From the NCBI RefSeq assembly GCF_001895025.1, contig NZ_BCXI01000009.1:89710-153709 (forward strand): a stretch of DNA of 64,000 bases, in the 5' to 3' direction. Below, piece after piece: positions 7,890 through 21,570 of the stretch (positions are counted from its first letter, which is position 1; every line of letters starts with the position of its first letter). This DNA comes from Rhodococcus zopfii NBRC 100606 = JCM 9919. GTDB lineage: Bacteria > Actinomycetota > Actinomycetes > Mycobacteriales > Mycobacteriaceae. The notes under the pieces were generated by a model. That model was given only the letters and a program-made list of their open reading frames with translations, had not been told where the DNA came from and did no database searches. Position numbers and translations under genes: made by a program.

Positions 7890-8723
7890 TCACATGTCGA
7901 GGCCGCCGTTGACGCCCCACACCTGGCCGGTGATGTACGAGGAGGCGTCCGCGGCGAGGAAGTGCACGACCCGGGCGATCTCGTCCGGGTGGGCGAGGCG
8001 TTTGACCGGGATGCCCTCCTTGATGCGGTCGAGAACCTTGTCCGGGATGGCGTCGACCATTTCGGTGGCGACGAAGCCGGGGGTGACGGTGTTGATGGTC
8101 AGTCCGATACCGCCGTCGTCGAGCTTGCCGGCGCGGGCCAGATGGAAGGCCGCCTCCTTGGCGAGGGTCTTGGTGAGGCCGAAGAGGCCGGCCTTGGACG
8201 CGGCGTAGTTCGCCTGGCCGATATTGCCGGTCTCGCCGATGACGGACGAGACGTTGACGATCCGGCCGGTGCCGCGGGGGAGCATGTGCTTCATGGCGGC
8301 CTGTGCCAGGAAGAACGCACCGGACAGGTTCACGGCGATGACGTCGTTCCAGTCGTCGTCCGTCATCTTCGGGACGGTGCGGTCGATCGTGATGCCGGCG
8401 TTGTTGATCAGGATGTCGATGCGGCCGTGGCGGTCGATCACCTCGTCGATGGTGCGGCGGCACGCGGCGGGGTCGGAGACGTCGCCCTGGTGCACGCTCA
8501 TGCGGGCGCCGTTCCGGGACTCGCGCTCGAGAACGCCGAGGAACTGTGCGGCCTGTTCGGTGTTGCGGCCGAAGCCCGCGGCGACGGTTGCACCCTGGGC
8601 GGCGAGGCTGCGGCTGATGGCCGCGCCGATGCCGCGTGTTCCACCGGTGACGAATGCGACGCGTCCGCGGAGTTTGGTGCCGGGTGCCACGGTGACGGCC
8701 GACGGCTCGAGGGTGCTGGTCAT
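7890..8723 (-). CDS. FabG/PhaB-like short-chain dehydrogenase (ketoacyl reductase)
   Basis: A 277-residue classical SDR. It shows the cofactor motif TGGTRGIG (about residues 31-38), NNAG, an active-site Ser in NVSSVIGE and YAASK catalytic Tyr/Lys. The sequence resembles beta-ketoacyl-ACP or acetoacetyl-CoA reductases (NPADPH-type motif, GLTKTLAKEAA). Start ATG 8723 has a good AGGAG ten bases upstream on the minus strand. A longer reading frame to 8807 lacks one. It precedes the KAS III-like gene and likely shares its transcript, suggesting consecutive condensation and reduction steps. Carrier (ACP or CoA) is unknown. Confidence 0.82.
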   Translation of the reverse strand: MTSTLEPSAVTVAPGTKLRGRVAFVTGGTRGIGAAISRSLAAQGATVAAGFGRNTEQAAQFLGVLERESRNGARMSVHQGDVSDPAACRRTIDEVIDRHGRIDILINNAGITIDRTVPKMTDDDWNDVIAVNLSGAFFLAQAAMKHMLPRGTGRIVNVSSVIGETGNIGQANYAASKAGLFGLTKTLAKEAAFHLARAGKLDDGGIGLTINTVTPGFVATEMVDAIPDKVLDRIKEGIPVKRLAHPDEIARVVHFLAADASSYITGQVWGVNGGLDM

Positions 8724-9492
8724 ATCGGTTCTCCTGCTCTGGTCGTCCTCGACGTGTGGTGTCGACGCGCGGTTCGAACCATCGCCGAGACGGTTCGGCT
8801 CGCGCATCCCGGCGTCTTCACCGGAACTTGCCCGAGGGGGTTCCGATGGTGCGGCAAAACCGCTGTAGGCCGGAAGGATGGGGATCTCAATCGCGGGTGG
8901 TGAATGCTGATGCCAAGATCGTGCAGCATCGTGCGGCGTTTGTCATATCCACACCGCTGCAGGGACTTTGTTCCCTGCCGGAGCGGGGAATCTTCGAAAT
9001 ATATTGCCGGACAGATTATTAGGAGAACCAAGCGGAAGTTCGACACCGTCGATCAGGTCATGCGTCCAGCATGTACCGGCACGGTACGTGCGGGCCGCAT
9101 GCTCGCTCACGCTTCACGAATCGTTTACCTGCCGAGTGGCTTCGATATACCCGATCTCCAAGGGTGAACTGTCAAGAGATTCGCCAACATTCGCACAGTA
9201 TGTTTGAAAAGCATTGGTGCAAAATGTATTACGAAGACGAATGGACATCCGCGGCGGTCCTGGCGATGGCCTGGCTGTGAAATGCACTGAGTGCAGCAAA
9301 TGTTCGGGTACCTCGTCCGGAAGCATCTGTCCTATCCGGCTCCGGGTGTCGCCGCCCGTTCGATGTGAACCTCGTCACAAGACGTGAATCTGGCGTCGAG
9401 TGCCACGTCCGCGGGGTCCGCTCGCGACCGATTTGGCGCGAAGTGCCAGGGCTGCAATCCGGGGCGTCGGATGCGGAACTAGTGTGGCGGAC
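8724..9492. other. Gene-free stretch of about 770 bp with an AT-richer core
   Basis: No convincing gene on either strand. Reading frames here are short, lack ribosome sites and resemble nothing I know. The left end holds the ribosome site and presumably the promoter of the SDR gene. About 8940-9240 is clearly less GC-rich than its surroundings. Visible elements are a 7-bp-arm hairpin (GCAGGGA/TCCCTGC, 8959-8978) and a perfect 13-bp palindrome TGCACT-G-AGTGCA (9283-9295). There is also a promoter-like pair TTGAAA/TATTAC with 17-bp spacing (9204-9232). It may be a promoter region, a decayed gene or an insertion scar. Confidence 0.5.
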
Positions 9493-10269
9493 ATGGGTGA
9501 CAACCACGTGGTCCGATTCGGCGGCGTCCGGATCGAGGTGCTCGTCGACGGTGCCGGCCCCACCGTCGTCCTGCTGCCGTCCCTGGGACGGGATTCCCGC
9601 GATTTCGATCCCGTCGCGCAGGATCTCGCCGCGGCGGGCTTCCGGGTGCTGCGCCCGCAGCCACGCGGGAGCGGGACCAGTCGCGGCCCACTGGCCGGTC
9701 TGGACCTCCACGACCTCGCCAGGGACGTCGCCGAGGTACTCGAACACCTCGACGCTGCACCGGCCGTGGTGGCCGGTCATGCCTTCGGTCACTACGTGGC
9801 CCGCGTCCTCGCCGCGGACCGGCCCGACCTGGTGCGCGGCGTCGCCGTGCTCGCCGCCGGCGGCCGGCACTTCCCGGCGTCGCTGACCGCCCGCGTCGCC
9901 CGCTGCTCGGATCCGACCCTGCCCGACGAAGAACGTCTGGAGGACCTCGCCGCGGTGTTTTTCGCCGACGGCCACGACCCGTCGGAGTGGCTGGGCGGCT
10001 GGTGGCCCGACGCGATCGTCGCGCAGCGGGCCGCAATGGCGGCGACGGACAAGGAGTCGTGGTGGACGGTCGCGCCGTCGCCGCTGCTGGACGTGCAGGG
10101 CGGTGAGGACGTGTTCCGGCCCGCAGACACCCGCAGCGAGCTCGTCGACGAATTCGGCGCCGACAAGGTCACCACGGCCCTCATCCCGGGTTGTGGGCAC
10201 GCGCTGATCCCCGAGGCTCCGCACGAGGTCGCGCGGGTGGTCGCCGACTGGATCCACACCCTCGACTGA
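9493..10269 (+). CDS. Alpha/beta-hydrolase-fold protein lacking the serine nucleophile
   Basis: A 258-residue alpha/beta-hydrolase fold protein (TVVLLPSLGRDSRDFDPVAQ then the nucleophile-elbow strand). The elbow reads G95-H-A97-F-G99: alanine, codon GCC, replaces the usual serine of GxSxG. The family histidine is present (His236 in GCGHALIPEAP) and an acid is plausible near Asp206. It may be a non-hydrolytic binding protein or use other chemistry, as in cofactor-free dioxygenases and lyases of this fold; a sequence error is possible. Start is uncertain: ATG 9493 or GTG 9484, neither with a strong ribosome site. It stands alone, convergent with the carboxylase. Confidence 0.7.
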   Translation: MGDNHVVRFGGVRIEVLVDGAGPTVVLLPSLGRDSRDFDPVAQDLAAAGFRVLRPQPRGSGTSRGPLAGLDLHDLARDVAEVLEHLDAAPAVVAGHAFGHYVARVLAADRPDLVRGVAVLAAGGRHFPASLTARVARCSDPTLPDEERLEDLAAVFFADGHDPSEWLGGWWPDAIVAQRAAMAATDKESWWTVAPSPLLDVQGGEDVFRPADTRSELVDEFGADKVTTALIPGCGHALIPEAPHEVARVVADWIHTLD

Positions 10270-10274
10270 CCCCG

Positions 10275-10456
10275 GTTCTCCCGAGCGAAGGGTACATTCG
10301 CTCGATCTGAGGAGACGAGCGATACATTCGCTCGGATCCGGGGGAGCCGACCGGGCAAACGCATCCGCGCGCGTTCCCGCCCCTGCGCGCCTCCAGTTCT
10401 CCCGACCGAAGGGTACATTCGCTCGATCTGAGGAGACGAACGATACATTCGCTCGG
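10275..10456. repeat. Pair of 61-bp palindromic repeat elements
   Basis: Two 61-bp copies lie at 10275-10335 and 10396-10456 with only two mismatches, 60 bp apart. Each contains two inverted repeats: CGAGCGAA/TTCGCTCG and CGAGCGA/TCGCTCG, both ending in TACATTCGCTCG. There are therefore four copies of that 12-mer in about 180 bp. One mismatch (GAGCGA to GACCGA) weakens one stem in copy 2, and the other (GAGCGA to GAACGA) weakens the second stem. The pair fills the gap between two convergent genes. It looks like a REP-type or terminator-associated element and could be dispersed elsewhere in the genome. Confidence 0.85.
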
Positions 10457-10506
10457 AAAAACCGGAGCACCACAACGACACCCGCCGGCCATCGGCACCG
10501 ACGCCG

Positions 10507-10541
10507 AAGGGCCCCGCACCTGTTCGTGGTGCGGGGCCCTT
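10507..10541. terminator. Hairpin terminator of the carboxylase gene
   Basis: Perfect 14-bp arms (10507-10520 and 10528-10541) flank a 7-base loop. It lies 15 bp past the stop codon of the leftward carboxylase. It is a typical strong GC-rich intrinsic terminator and may also stop rightward read-through from the hydrolase gene. Confidence 0.85.
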
Positions 10542-10555
10542 CGTATGCTGCCGGG

Positions 10556-16033
<5,478 letters not shown>

Positions 16034-16777
16034 ACTCGTTGCCACCGTTCTCCAAGGTTGTGCGCGCTTGTAGCGACGCTCGTCGAAACTCCGCCCCGAT
16101 GAGGAAAACAAGTTAACCGATCAGGACGCCAACGTCACGGGTTGATAACGAAGGCGCGTGCATGTAATCGGTCGACTCCTCATGGTGGGCACAGGCAGGT
16201 CATGGGTCCGAAGGCCCGGCTGGTCCCGGTCCGGCGGACGGCTCTGCGGCAGGTCTTCCCGCCACTTTCGGTCATCGTCGTCGATGGCCGCCCCGCACGG
16301 GTATTCCTTCCGGTAAACAGCATGGACCAAACATGAGGGTTTGTCACGTTTTGGATATCGGCACCCCAGGGGTCTTGTAACCGAGCTCCTTCTGTGCTGG
16401 AAGACGTTGCCGGGGGCGTGAATTGAGGCTCGGCGCGAGGCGCGGGAGGGGTGGGGTGTCGACCGTCACACCGCGTACTCCGCGGTAACACCGGCCGGTA
16501 ATGTCGCGGTCTGCGTCGTTTACGTGGGTTACCCGTCGGTATCGCGGGGTGCCCCGCGCTGCGCTCGACAAAGCGTGGGGATTTGTCAAGGATGAACTGG
16601 GGCAAATCCGGCAGGAATCGGAAATTCTGTGATCCATCTCACCGAATCGGACCGCCGGGTCTCGAAAGTTGCGGCCCGGCGCCGTGGCCTCCCTCCGTCC
16701 TCGGGCGGTCGGCCCGCACCGCAGTCCCACGGATTCTGGAACAGTGGAAGGGTCCGGACACCGCGAGGAGGCCCTGA
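16034..16777. other. Gene-free intergenic region between divergent genes
   Basis: About 740 bp separate the leftward carboxylase from the rightward coding sequence at 16778. It should hold the carboxylase promoter and leader and the promoter of the right-hand gene. I looked for a tRNA, riboswitch or conserved RNA and recognised none. Small frames on both strands lack ribosome sites and coding character. The unusually long leader of the carboxylase could contain a regulatory RNA or a regulator site that I cannot identify. Confidence 0.45.
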
Positions 16778-17959
16778 ATGATGTCCGACGAGCAGCCGTT
16801 CGAACCGCCCACGCTGCGCCGCGAACGCATCGACCACCAGGTGCGCCACTGGTGCGAACACGGCCGCATCGACGGCCGGCATGCCCCGCTGAGCGATGCC
16901 GCAGCGCTGTGCCTGGCCGCGGGGCACCTCGACGAAGAAACCCGCGAGATCCTTGCCGCGCGACGCCGAGCAGGCCGGCCCCTGCCCACCCTCGACGGCT
17001 TCGGCGACCTGCGCCGCCTCACCGACGAACACGCGCGCATTGCGGCGCGCGCAGCGGAACTGCGCCCCGGCGCGGTCCGGCTCGTGTTCGAGTACCGCGC
17101 AATCGAATTGGACAAGCGCCTGCGTGCCGCGCATCGCGCGTTCGCGCACTCCCCGGCGCACTACGCGCAGGGTGTGCGGGCCATGCGCCGCGACCGCCGC
17201 GACGGTGTGCACCTCGACCCGGCGCAACGCGACGCGCTGTTCGCCGCGCTGCAGCGCACCCCCGTGCCGCTGTCGGTGCCGGTCACTGCGCAGGCCCGCG
17301 GGGCCGTCCTCGGTGTCGCGGTCGAGCGGGTCGCACGCTGGTCCGAGGGCACCCCCGCCGAGGCTGCCGGTCGCCGTGCCGCCGAGGCGCTGACCCGCCG
17401 GGTTCCCGAGGACGACGATCGCTTCGCCGACCGCTACGACACGCTGCTGTATCTCGCGGGCAGCCTCTACGACCGCATCGAGACGTCGACGGCATGGAAC
17501 TCCGAGCAACTCGTCGTGCAGCGCGCGCAACTGGACCTGGCCGACGAGTTGACCCAGATCGCCGTCGACACCGTCGCCCTGCGCGGGCTGCTGGCCGAAC
17601 TCGCCGATGCGGCACGCACCGCGCCCGCCGCCCGCCCCGGACTCGAGGTGAGAGCGAGGGCGCTGGAAGCGGTGTGGGATCAGCTCGTCGACCGCGTCGC
17701 GGCACTCGCGCGCATCGGCGATCTGCTCACCATGGCCGAGGAGCAGATGTGTCACGACCGGGTGGCCGAACGGACCGCGAGCCTGGACGAGCGCATCGAC
17801 CGACTCATCGGACGATCCGGCACGCGCGAATTGTCCGCAGAGAACACACATTTCGTGGGTGACCAGGTCGACGCCGCAGCAGGGTCGCTCCGTTCGCTGC
17901 ACCTCGCTCTGCGCGGCGACATTGCGGCCCTCACCTCGCGGGAGCGGCCCCCGGTCTGA
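16778..17959 (+). CDS. Conserved-looking helical protein of unknown function
   Basis: A 393-residue soluble protein that I do not recognise. It is rich in Arg, Ala, Glu and Asp and predicted mostly alpha-helical. It starts with a possible DNA- or protein-binding helix set (RRERIDHQVRHWCEHGRID). The C-terminal half has coiled-coil-like heptads (about 230-380; LADELTQIAVDTVALRGLLAEL). There is no signal peptide, membrane segment or catalytic motif. Start ATG 16778 (or 16781) follows AGGAGG with good spacing, and codon use is typical of the neighbours, so it is a real gene. It is followed 77 bp later by a putative lipoprotein on the same strand. Confidence 0.7.
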   Translation: MMSDEQPFEPPTLRRERIDHQVRHWCEHGRIDGRHAPLSDAAALCLAAGHLDEETREILAARRRAGRPLPTLDGFGDLRRLTDEHARIAARAAELRPGAVRLVFEYRAIELDKRLRAAHRAFAHSPAHYAQGVRAMRRDRRDGVHLDPAQRDALFAALQRTPVPLSVPVTAQARGAVLGVAVERVARWSEGTPAEAAGRRAAEALTRRVPEDDDRFADRYDTLLYLAGSLYDRIETSTAWNSEQLVVQRAQLDLADELTQIAVDTVALRGLLAELADAARTAPAARPGLEVRARALEAVWDQLVDRVAALARIGDLLTMAEEQMCHDRVAERTASLDERIDRLIGRSGTRELSAENTHFVGDQVDAAAGSLRSLHLALRGDIAALTSRERPPV

Positions 17960-18036
17960 CCGCCGTGGACGCGCTTCCGCCCGGGTGATAGCTTTCACGC
18001 CGTCTTGGTGGGGGGCGAGTGGTAGGAGTTACCGGA

Positions 18037-18507
18037 GTGACGTCGTGGTGGGAGCGGAAGAGCGGGATTCTGGGACTGGCTGCCGCGGTGACGGCAACGG
18101 GGGTGGCATGCGGCGGCGGTACGAACACCGTTGAGATCGTCGAAGACCCGGTCCTCGAAACCGCGTTCGAAACGGTTCTGATCAATGGGGAGCCCCGCAC
18201 CGTCGGCGACGTCGCGGAGACCGCGAGCATCGGGGGCGGGTGGGACCGCATGTACTACTTCCGTGTGCCGCTGCTGATGAGCGAGGTGAACCGCAGCATC
18301 GGCACCGAGAGCACCATCTGGAAGAACCTGCCCACCACGGGTGCCGACGGCGTCATCATCTTCCTGTCCGGAAACACCGTCGTCCGGGCGGTCCTCGACC
18401 ACGCGCCGAGCCTCGACCTGCACGGCTATGCGACCGCCGATTCGGCCGTCACCGCGAATCCCGAGGGCGCGAACGGCGCGATCAGTGTCGAGGCCAAGGG
18501 CAGGTAA
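18037..18507 (+). CDS. Putative lipoprotein of unknown function
   Basis: About 156 residues. The N-terminus has basic residues (WWERKSG), a hydrophobic stretch (ILGLAAAVTATGVA) and a cysteine at the end (GVAC followed by GGG). This is a plausible lipobox, though A-C without a typical Leu at -3 is imperfect. The mature part contains aromatic and beta-prone segments (RMYYFRVPLLMSEV, GVIIFLSGNTVVRAVL) and matches no family I know. I chose GTG 18037, eight bases after AGGAG (18024-18028). The longer start GTG 18019 has no ribosome site. It is expected to be anchored on the outer face of the cytoplasmic membrane. Confidence 0.65.
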   Translation: MTSWWERKSGILGLAAAVTATGVACGGGTNTVEIVEDPVLETAFETVLINGEPRTVGDVAETASIGGGWDRMYYFRVPLLMSEVNRSIGTESTIWKNLPTTGADGVIIFLSGNTVVRAVLDHAPSLDLHGYATADSAVTANPEGANGAISVEAKGR

Positions 18508-18542
18508 CCCGCGGCGCCGGCGCGGTCGTCGAGTGTGACCGT

Positions 18543-19373
18543 TCAGAAGACGCGGAGACCCAGGCGCCGGCGGGCGCGCATGTCGACGAGATAGGTCTTC
18601 CACAACAGCGGCCACAGGTGCGGGGTCACCCGGTGGATCCGGCGCACCGCCCTCAGATAACGGTCGAATCGACGCTGGTCGTCAGGGGTCCACGGGTAAT
18701 GCATGACGTCGCGGAACTCGGGCGGCAGAGCGCCGCGCGTGACCAGCTCGAACGGTGTCCCGAGCACACGGTGGATCGCGCGACCCATCCGGCCGAGACG
18801 CACCTCGAGGAACCCGAGATTGCACAGGGCGGTGAGATAGTCGCGGACCTCGTCGTTCATCGAGATCTCCGCGACCCCCGTCCTCCAGAGCTCCTCGTAC
18901 TCCGCGCGGGTGGTCGGCCAGGCGTCGCGGCGCACATTCAGCGTGGTCCCGAGGGAGCTGCCGTCGACCAGGATCCGGTGGTACTCGTCCTCGTCGAGCG
19001 GGCCGTAGAGAAATTCGTGCTGGTCGATGAAGTACTCGAGCAGGCAGAGCGCGACCCACCGCTGCAGGGCGGGGGAGTTCGCGCTGTAGCGCACGGCGGC
19101 GTCGGGTTCGGAGGTGACGTGGGCGTGGATCTTCCGGACGGATTCGCGCATGAAGTCGCGGTCGTCGTCGGTGCCGAACACGGCGACGGCCAGGTAGGTG
19201 CCGGTGGTGCGGGCACGTTTGACGGGGTGCAGATCCGCCCGGCCGGCGTCGACCTTGCTGTCGACCACACCCTGTCCGACGCCGGGGTGCGCGAGCTGCA
19301 TGATCACGTTGGCGGCGTTGATCGAGCCGCCGAGCGGCGAGACGAGATCTCCGAGTGTGTCGATGGTACGCAT
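18543..19373 (-). CDS. MpaB/DUF2236-family oxygenase-like protein
   Basis: A 276-residue member of the family that includes fungal MpaB and the heme rubber oxygenase Lcp. Seen: GGSINAANVIMQLAHPGVGQGV at the start, a cluster of Arg/His along the middle (HPVKRARTTGTYLAVAVFG), and RRDAWPTTRAEYEELW typical of the family. Start ATG 19373 has GGAGGGG just upstream; an ATG at 19385 is also in frame. Homologues bind b-type heme, but the reaction of this small subgroup is unknown. It is divergent from the alcohol dehydrogenase and convergent with the lipoprotein gene. Confidence 0.78.
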   Translation of the reverse strand: MRTIDTLGDLVSPLGGSINAANVIMQLAHPGVGQGVVDSKVDAGRADLHPVKRARTTGTYLAVAVFGTDDDRDFMRESVRKIHAHVTSEPDAAVRYSANSPALQRWVALCLLEYFIDQHEFLYGPLDEDEYHRILVDGSSLGTTLNVRRDAWPTTRAEYEELWRTGVAEISMNDEVRDYLTALCNLGFLEVRLGRMGRAIHRVLGTPFELVTRGALPPEFRDVMHYPWTPDDQRRFDRYLRAVRRIHRVTPHLWPLLWKTYLVDMRARRRLGLRVF

Positions 19374-19535
19374 ACGCCCCTCCATCTGACTACAGATGTG
19401 CTCAGTTGCTGACCACTCTAGTACTGCAGGCGTGCGGAGGGAATCGGCCGGAGTCCGGCGGCTCTTGCCGCCGGGACCGCCGATGTCGTACGAGCGTGGG
19501 CCTGTCCGACGACATCGAACGGAAGGTGACTGGCC

Positions 19536-20636
19536 GTGAAAGCTGCTGTGTTCGAAGGAAACGCACCGACCCTCGTCGTCGAGGACATCCCCCGCCCGGC
19601 CCCGCGCCGCGGCGAGGTGCTGGTGAAGGTCTCCGCGTGCGGGGTGTGCCACACCGACCTGCACGTACTGCGGTCGGAGGTCGCGTTCCCGGTGCCCGCG
19701 GTCCTCGGGCACGAGGTGTCCGGCACCGTCGCCGAACTCGGTGACGACGTGGAGGGGCTCGCCGTCGGCGACCCGGTCGTGTGCAGCTTCATCATGCCGT
19801 GCGGTAGCTGCCGTCACTGCGTGCGCGGCGCGGAGGACCTGTGCGAGAAGTTCTTCGCCTACAACCGTCTCGGCGGCACCCTCTACGACGGCGAGACCCG
19901 GCTGTCCCGCGCCGATGGCACGCCCCTGGCGATGTACTCGATGGGCGGGCTCGCCGAATACTGCGTCGTCCCCGCCACCGACGTGTTCCGTGTCCCCGAC
20001 GGTGTCGGGCTCGGTGAGGTGTCGATCCTCGGGTGCAGTTCGTTCACCGCGTACGGCGCGGTCGCGAACGTCGCGCAGGTCGTCGTCGGCGACCGCGTCG
20101 CCGTGATCGCCGCCGGCGGTGTCGGATCCAGCATCGTCCAGTTCGCGAAGGCGGCGGGCGCGACGCAGATCATCGCCGTCGACGTGAGCGACGACAAACT
20201 CGCCGCCGTCACCGAACTCGGCGCGACCCATACCGTGAACTCGTCGGTCACCGATCCCGTGGAGGCGATCCGGGAGCTGACCGGGGGCACCGGTGTCCGC
20301 GTCGCCTTCGAAGCACTCGGCCGCGCCGACACGTTCGCGACGGCCCTGAACGTCCTCGACGACGGCGGACGCGCCGTCGTGGTGGGGATCGCCCCGGCCG
20401 GGTCGACCGGCGAGATCGATCTGGCCCGGCTGGTGCGGCGCAAACTCGAGATCCGAGGCTCCTACGGAGCGCGGGCCCGCACCGACATGCCCGCGCTGCT
20501 CGCGATGGTCGCCGCCGGAACCGTCCGGCCCGAGAGCGTCATCACCCGCCGCTACCCGATCGACGACGTCGACGAGGCGTACCGGGCGCTCGGGCGCGGC
20601 GAGATCGTGGGCCGCGCGATTGTCGAGTTCCCCTGA
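19536..20636 (+). CDS. Zinc-dependent alcohol dehydrogenase (MDR family)
   Basis: A 366-residue medium-chain dehydrogenase. Catalytic zinc ligands are Cys38 (CGVCHTDLH), His59-Glu60 (GHE) and a later Cys. The structural zinc has Cys89, Cys92, Cys95 and Cys103 (PCGSCRHCVRGAEDLC). The NAD(P) fold shows AAGGVGSSIVQFAKAAGA. It should oxidise or reduce an alcohol/aldehyde pair; substrate unknown. GTG 19536 is preceded by GGAAGGTGA. It is the first of a rightward group but is separated by 76 bp from the ParA-like gene, so functional linkage is doubtful. Confidence 0.88.
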   Translation: MKAAVFEGNAPTLVVEDIPRPAPRRGEVLVKVSACGVCHTDLHVLRSEVAFPVPAVLGHEVSGTVAELGDDVEGLAVGDPVVCSFIMPCGSCRHCVRGAEDLCEKFFAYNRLGGTLYDGETRLSRADGTPLAMYSMGGLAEYCVVPATDVFRVPDGVGLGEVSILGCSSFTAYGAVANVAQVVVGDRVAVIAAGGVGSSIVQFAKAAGATQIIAVDVSDDKLAAVTELGATHTVNSSVTDPVEAIRELTGGTGVRVAFEALGRADTFATALNVLDDGGRAVVVGIAPAGSTGEIDLARLVRRKLEIRGSYGARARTDMPALLAMVAAGTVRPESVITRRYPIDDVDEAYRALGRGEIVGRAIVEFP

Positions 20637-20712
20637 CCTGCTCCGAAGCCGCCCGGTAGCACCACCGTATAGTTTCCCGCGCAACGAGAAGTTCTTGCGG
20701 AGGGAGCGGGCG

Positions 20713-21570
20713 GTGGCGCGGGTTATCGCGACGATCAACCTGAAGGGCGGCGTCGGGAAGACCACGACGACCGCGGCGCTGGCGGAGTTCATGGCCGCCG
20801 ATTTCGGGCAGCGCGTGCTGCTGATCGACCTCGATCCGCAGACCAACCTCACCACCATGATGGTCGGCGAGGAACGCTGGCACGAACTCAACGAACTCGG
20901 CTGGACCCTCGCGACGTTGTTCGAGAAAGCCGTCAAGCCGTCGCGACCGGACTTCGACCTCGAGAAGGCGCTGCAACGCAATGTCTCCTCGGTGAAATCG
21001 GTCAAGGGTGTGGATCTGCTCGCGTCGTCGCTCGACCTGATGGACGTCCAGGAGGGCTTGAGCCACCAGCAGTACGCCGATCCGCTCTCGACGCGGCCCG
21101 TCGAGGTGCTCACCGACGCGATCGCACCCATCGCCGACCAGTACGACTACATCCTCGTGGACTGCCCGCCGAACCTCGGCATGCTCACCCTCAACGGCCT
21201 GCGGTTCGCCGACGGATACATCATCCCGACGATCCCGGACATCCTGTCCACCTACGGAATTCCGCAACTCCAGACGCGTGTGGAGAAGTTCGCGGATCGG
21301 GTCGGCCATCCCATCAAGGAGATCGGACTCGTCATCACGAAGTACCGGAGCGCGTCGAACCTGCACCGCAGCACCATCGAGAGGCTGCAGCGCGATCCGC
21401 GCATCGCCAACGTCGTGCCCGCGTGGATTCCCGAGGCCACCCAGATCGCGCAGTCCGCCGAGTTCGTCGCCTACGGCACGCTCAAGCGCAAATACGGCAA
21501 CAGCGGGCAATACGACGCACTGCGCATGCTTACCGAGGACGTACTCATGAATGCGCAGGTACTGCTGTGA
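20713..21570 (+). CDS. ParA/Soj-like partitioning ATPase
   Basis: A 285-residue deviant Walker ATPase. It shows LKGGVGKTTTTAALAEF (Walker A with signature Lys, residues about 9-25), LLIDLDPQTNLTT (Walker A') and YILVDCPPNLGML (Walker B). Length fits small chromosomal Soj-like or orphan ParA proteins. It overlaps the next gene by four bases, so they are translationally coupled. The downstream protein is not a recognisable ParB. Such orphan ParA systems often position a cellular cargo rather than DNA, which is inference here. GTG 20713 follows GGAGGGA. Confidence 0.87.
   Translation: MARVIATINLKGGVGKTTTTAALAEFMAADFGQRVLLIDLDPQTNLTTMMVGEERWHELNELGWTLATLFEKAVKPSRPDFDLEKALQRNVSSVKSVKGVDLLASSLDLMDVQEGLSHQQYADPLSTRPVEVLTDAIAPIADQYDYILVDCPPNLGMLTLNGLRFADGYIIPTIPDILSTYGIPQLQTRVEKFADRVGHPIKEIGLVITKYRSASNLHRSTIERLQRDPRIANVVPAWIPEATQIAQSAEFVAYGTLKRKYGNSGQYDALRMLTEDVLMNAQVLL

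Noticed and set aside
9114..9326. Small minus-strand frame in the AT-richer region
   Set aside because: No start context, no family resemblance, and isolated; more likely non-coding.
16140..16600. tmRNA, riboswitch or other structured RNA
   Set aside because: I compared by eye with common actinobacterial RNAs and found no tRNA-like end or conserved core.
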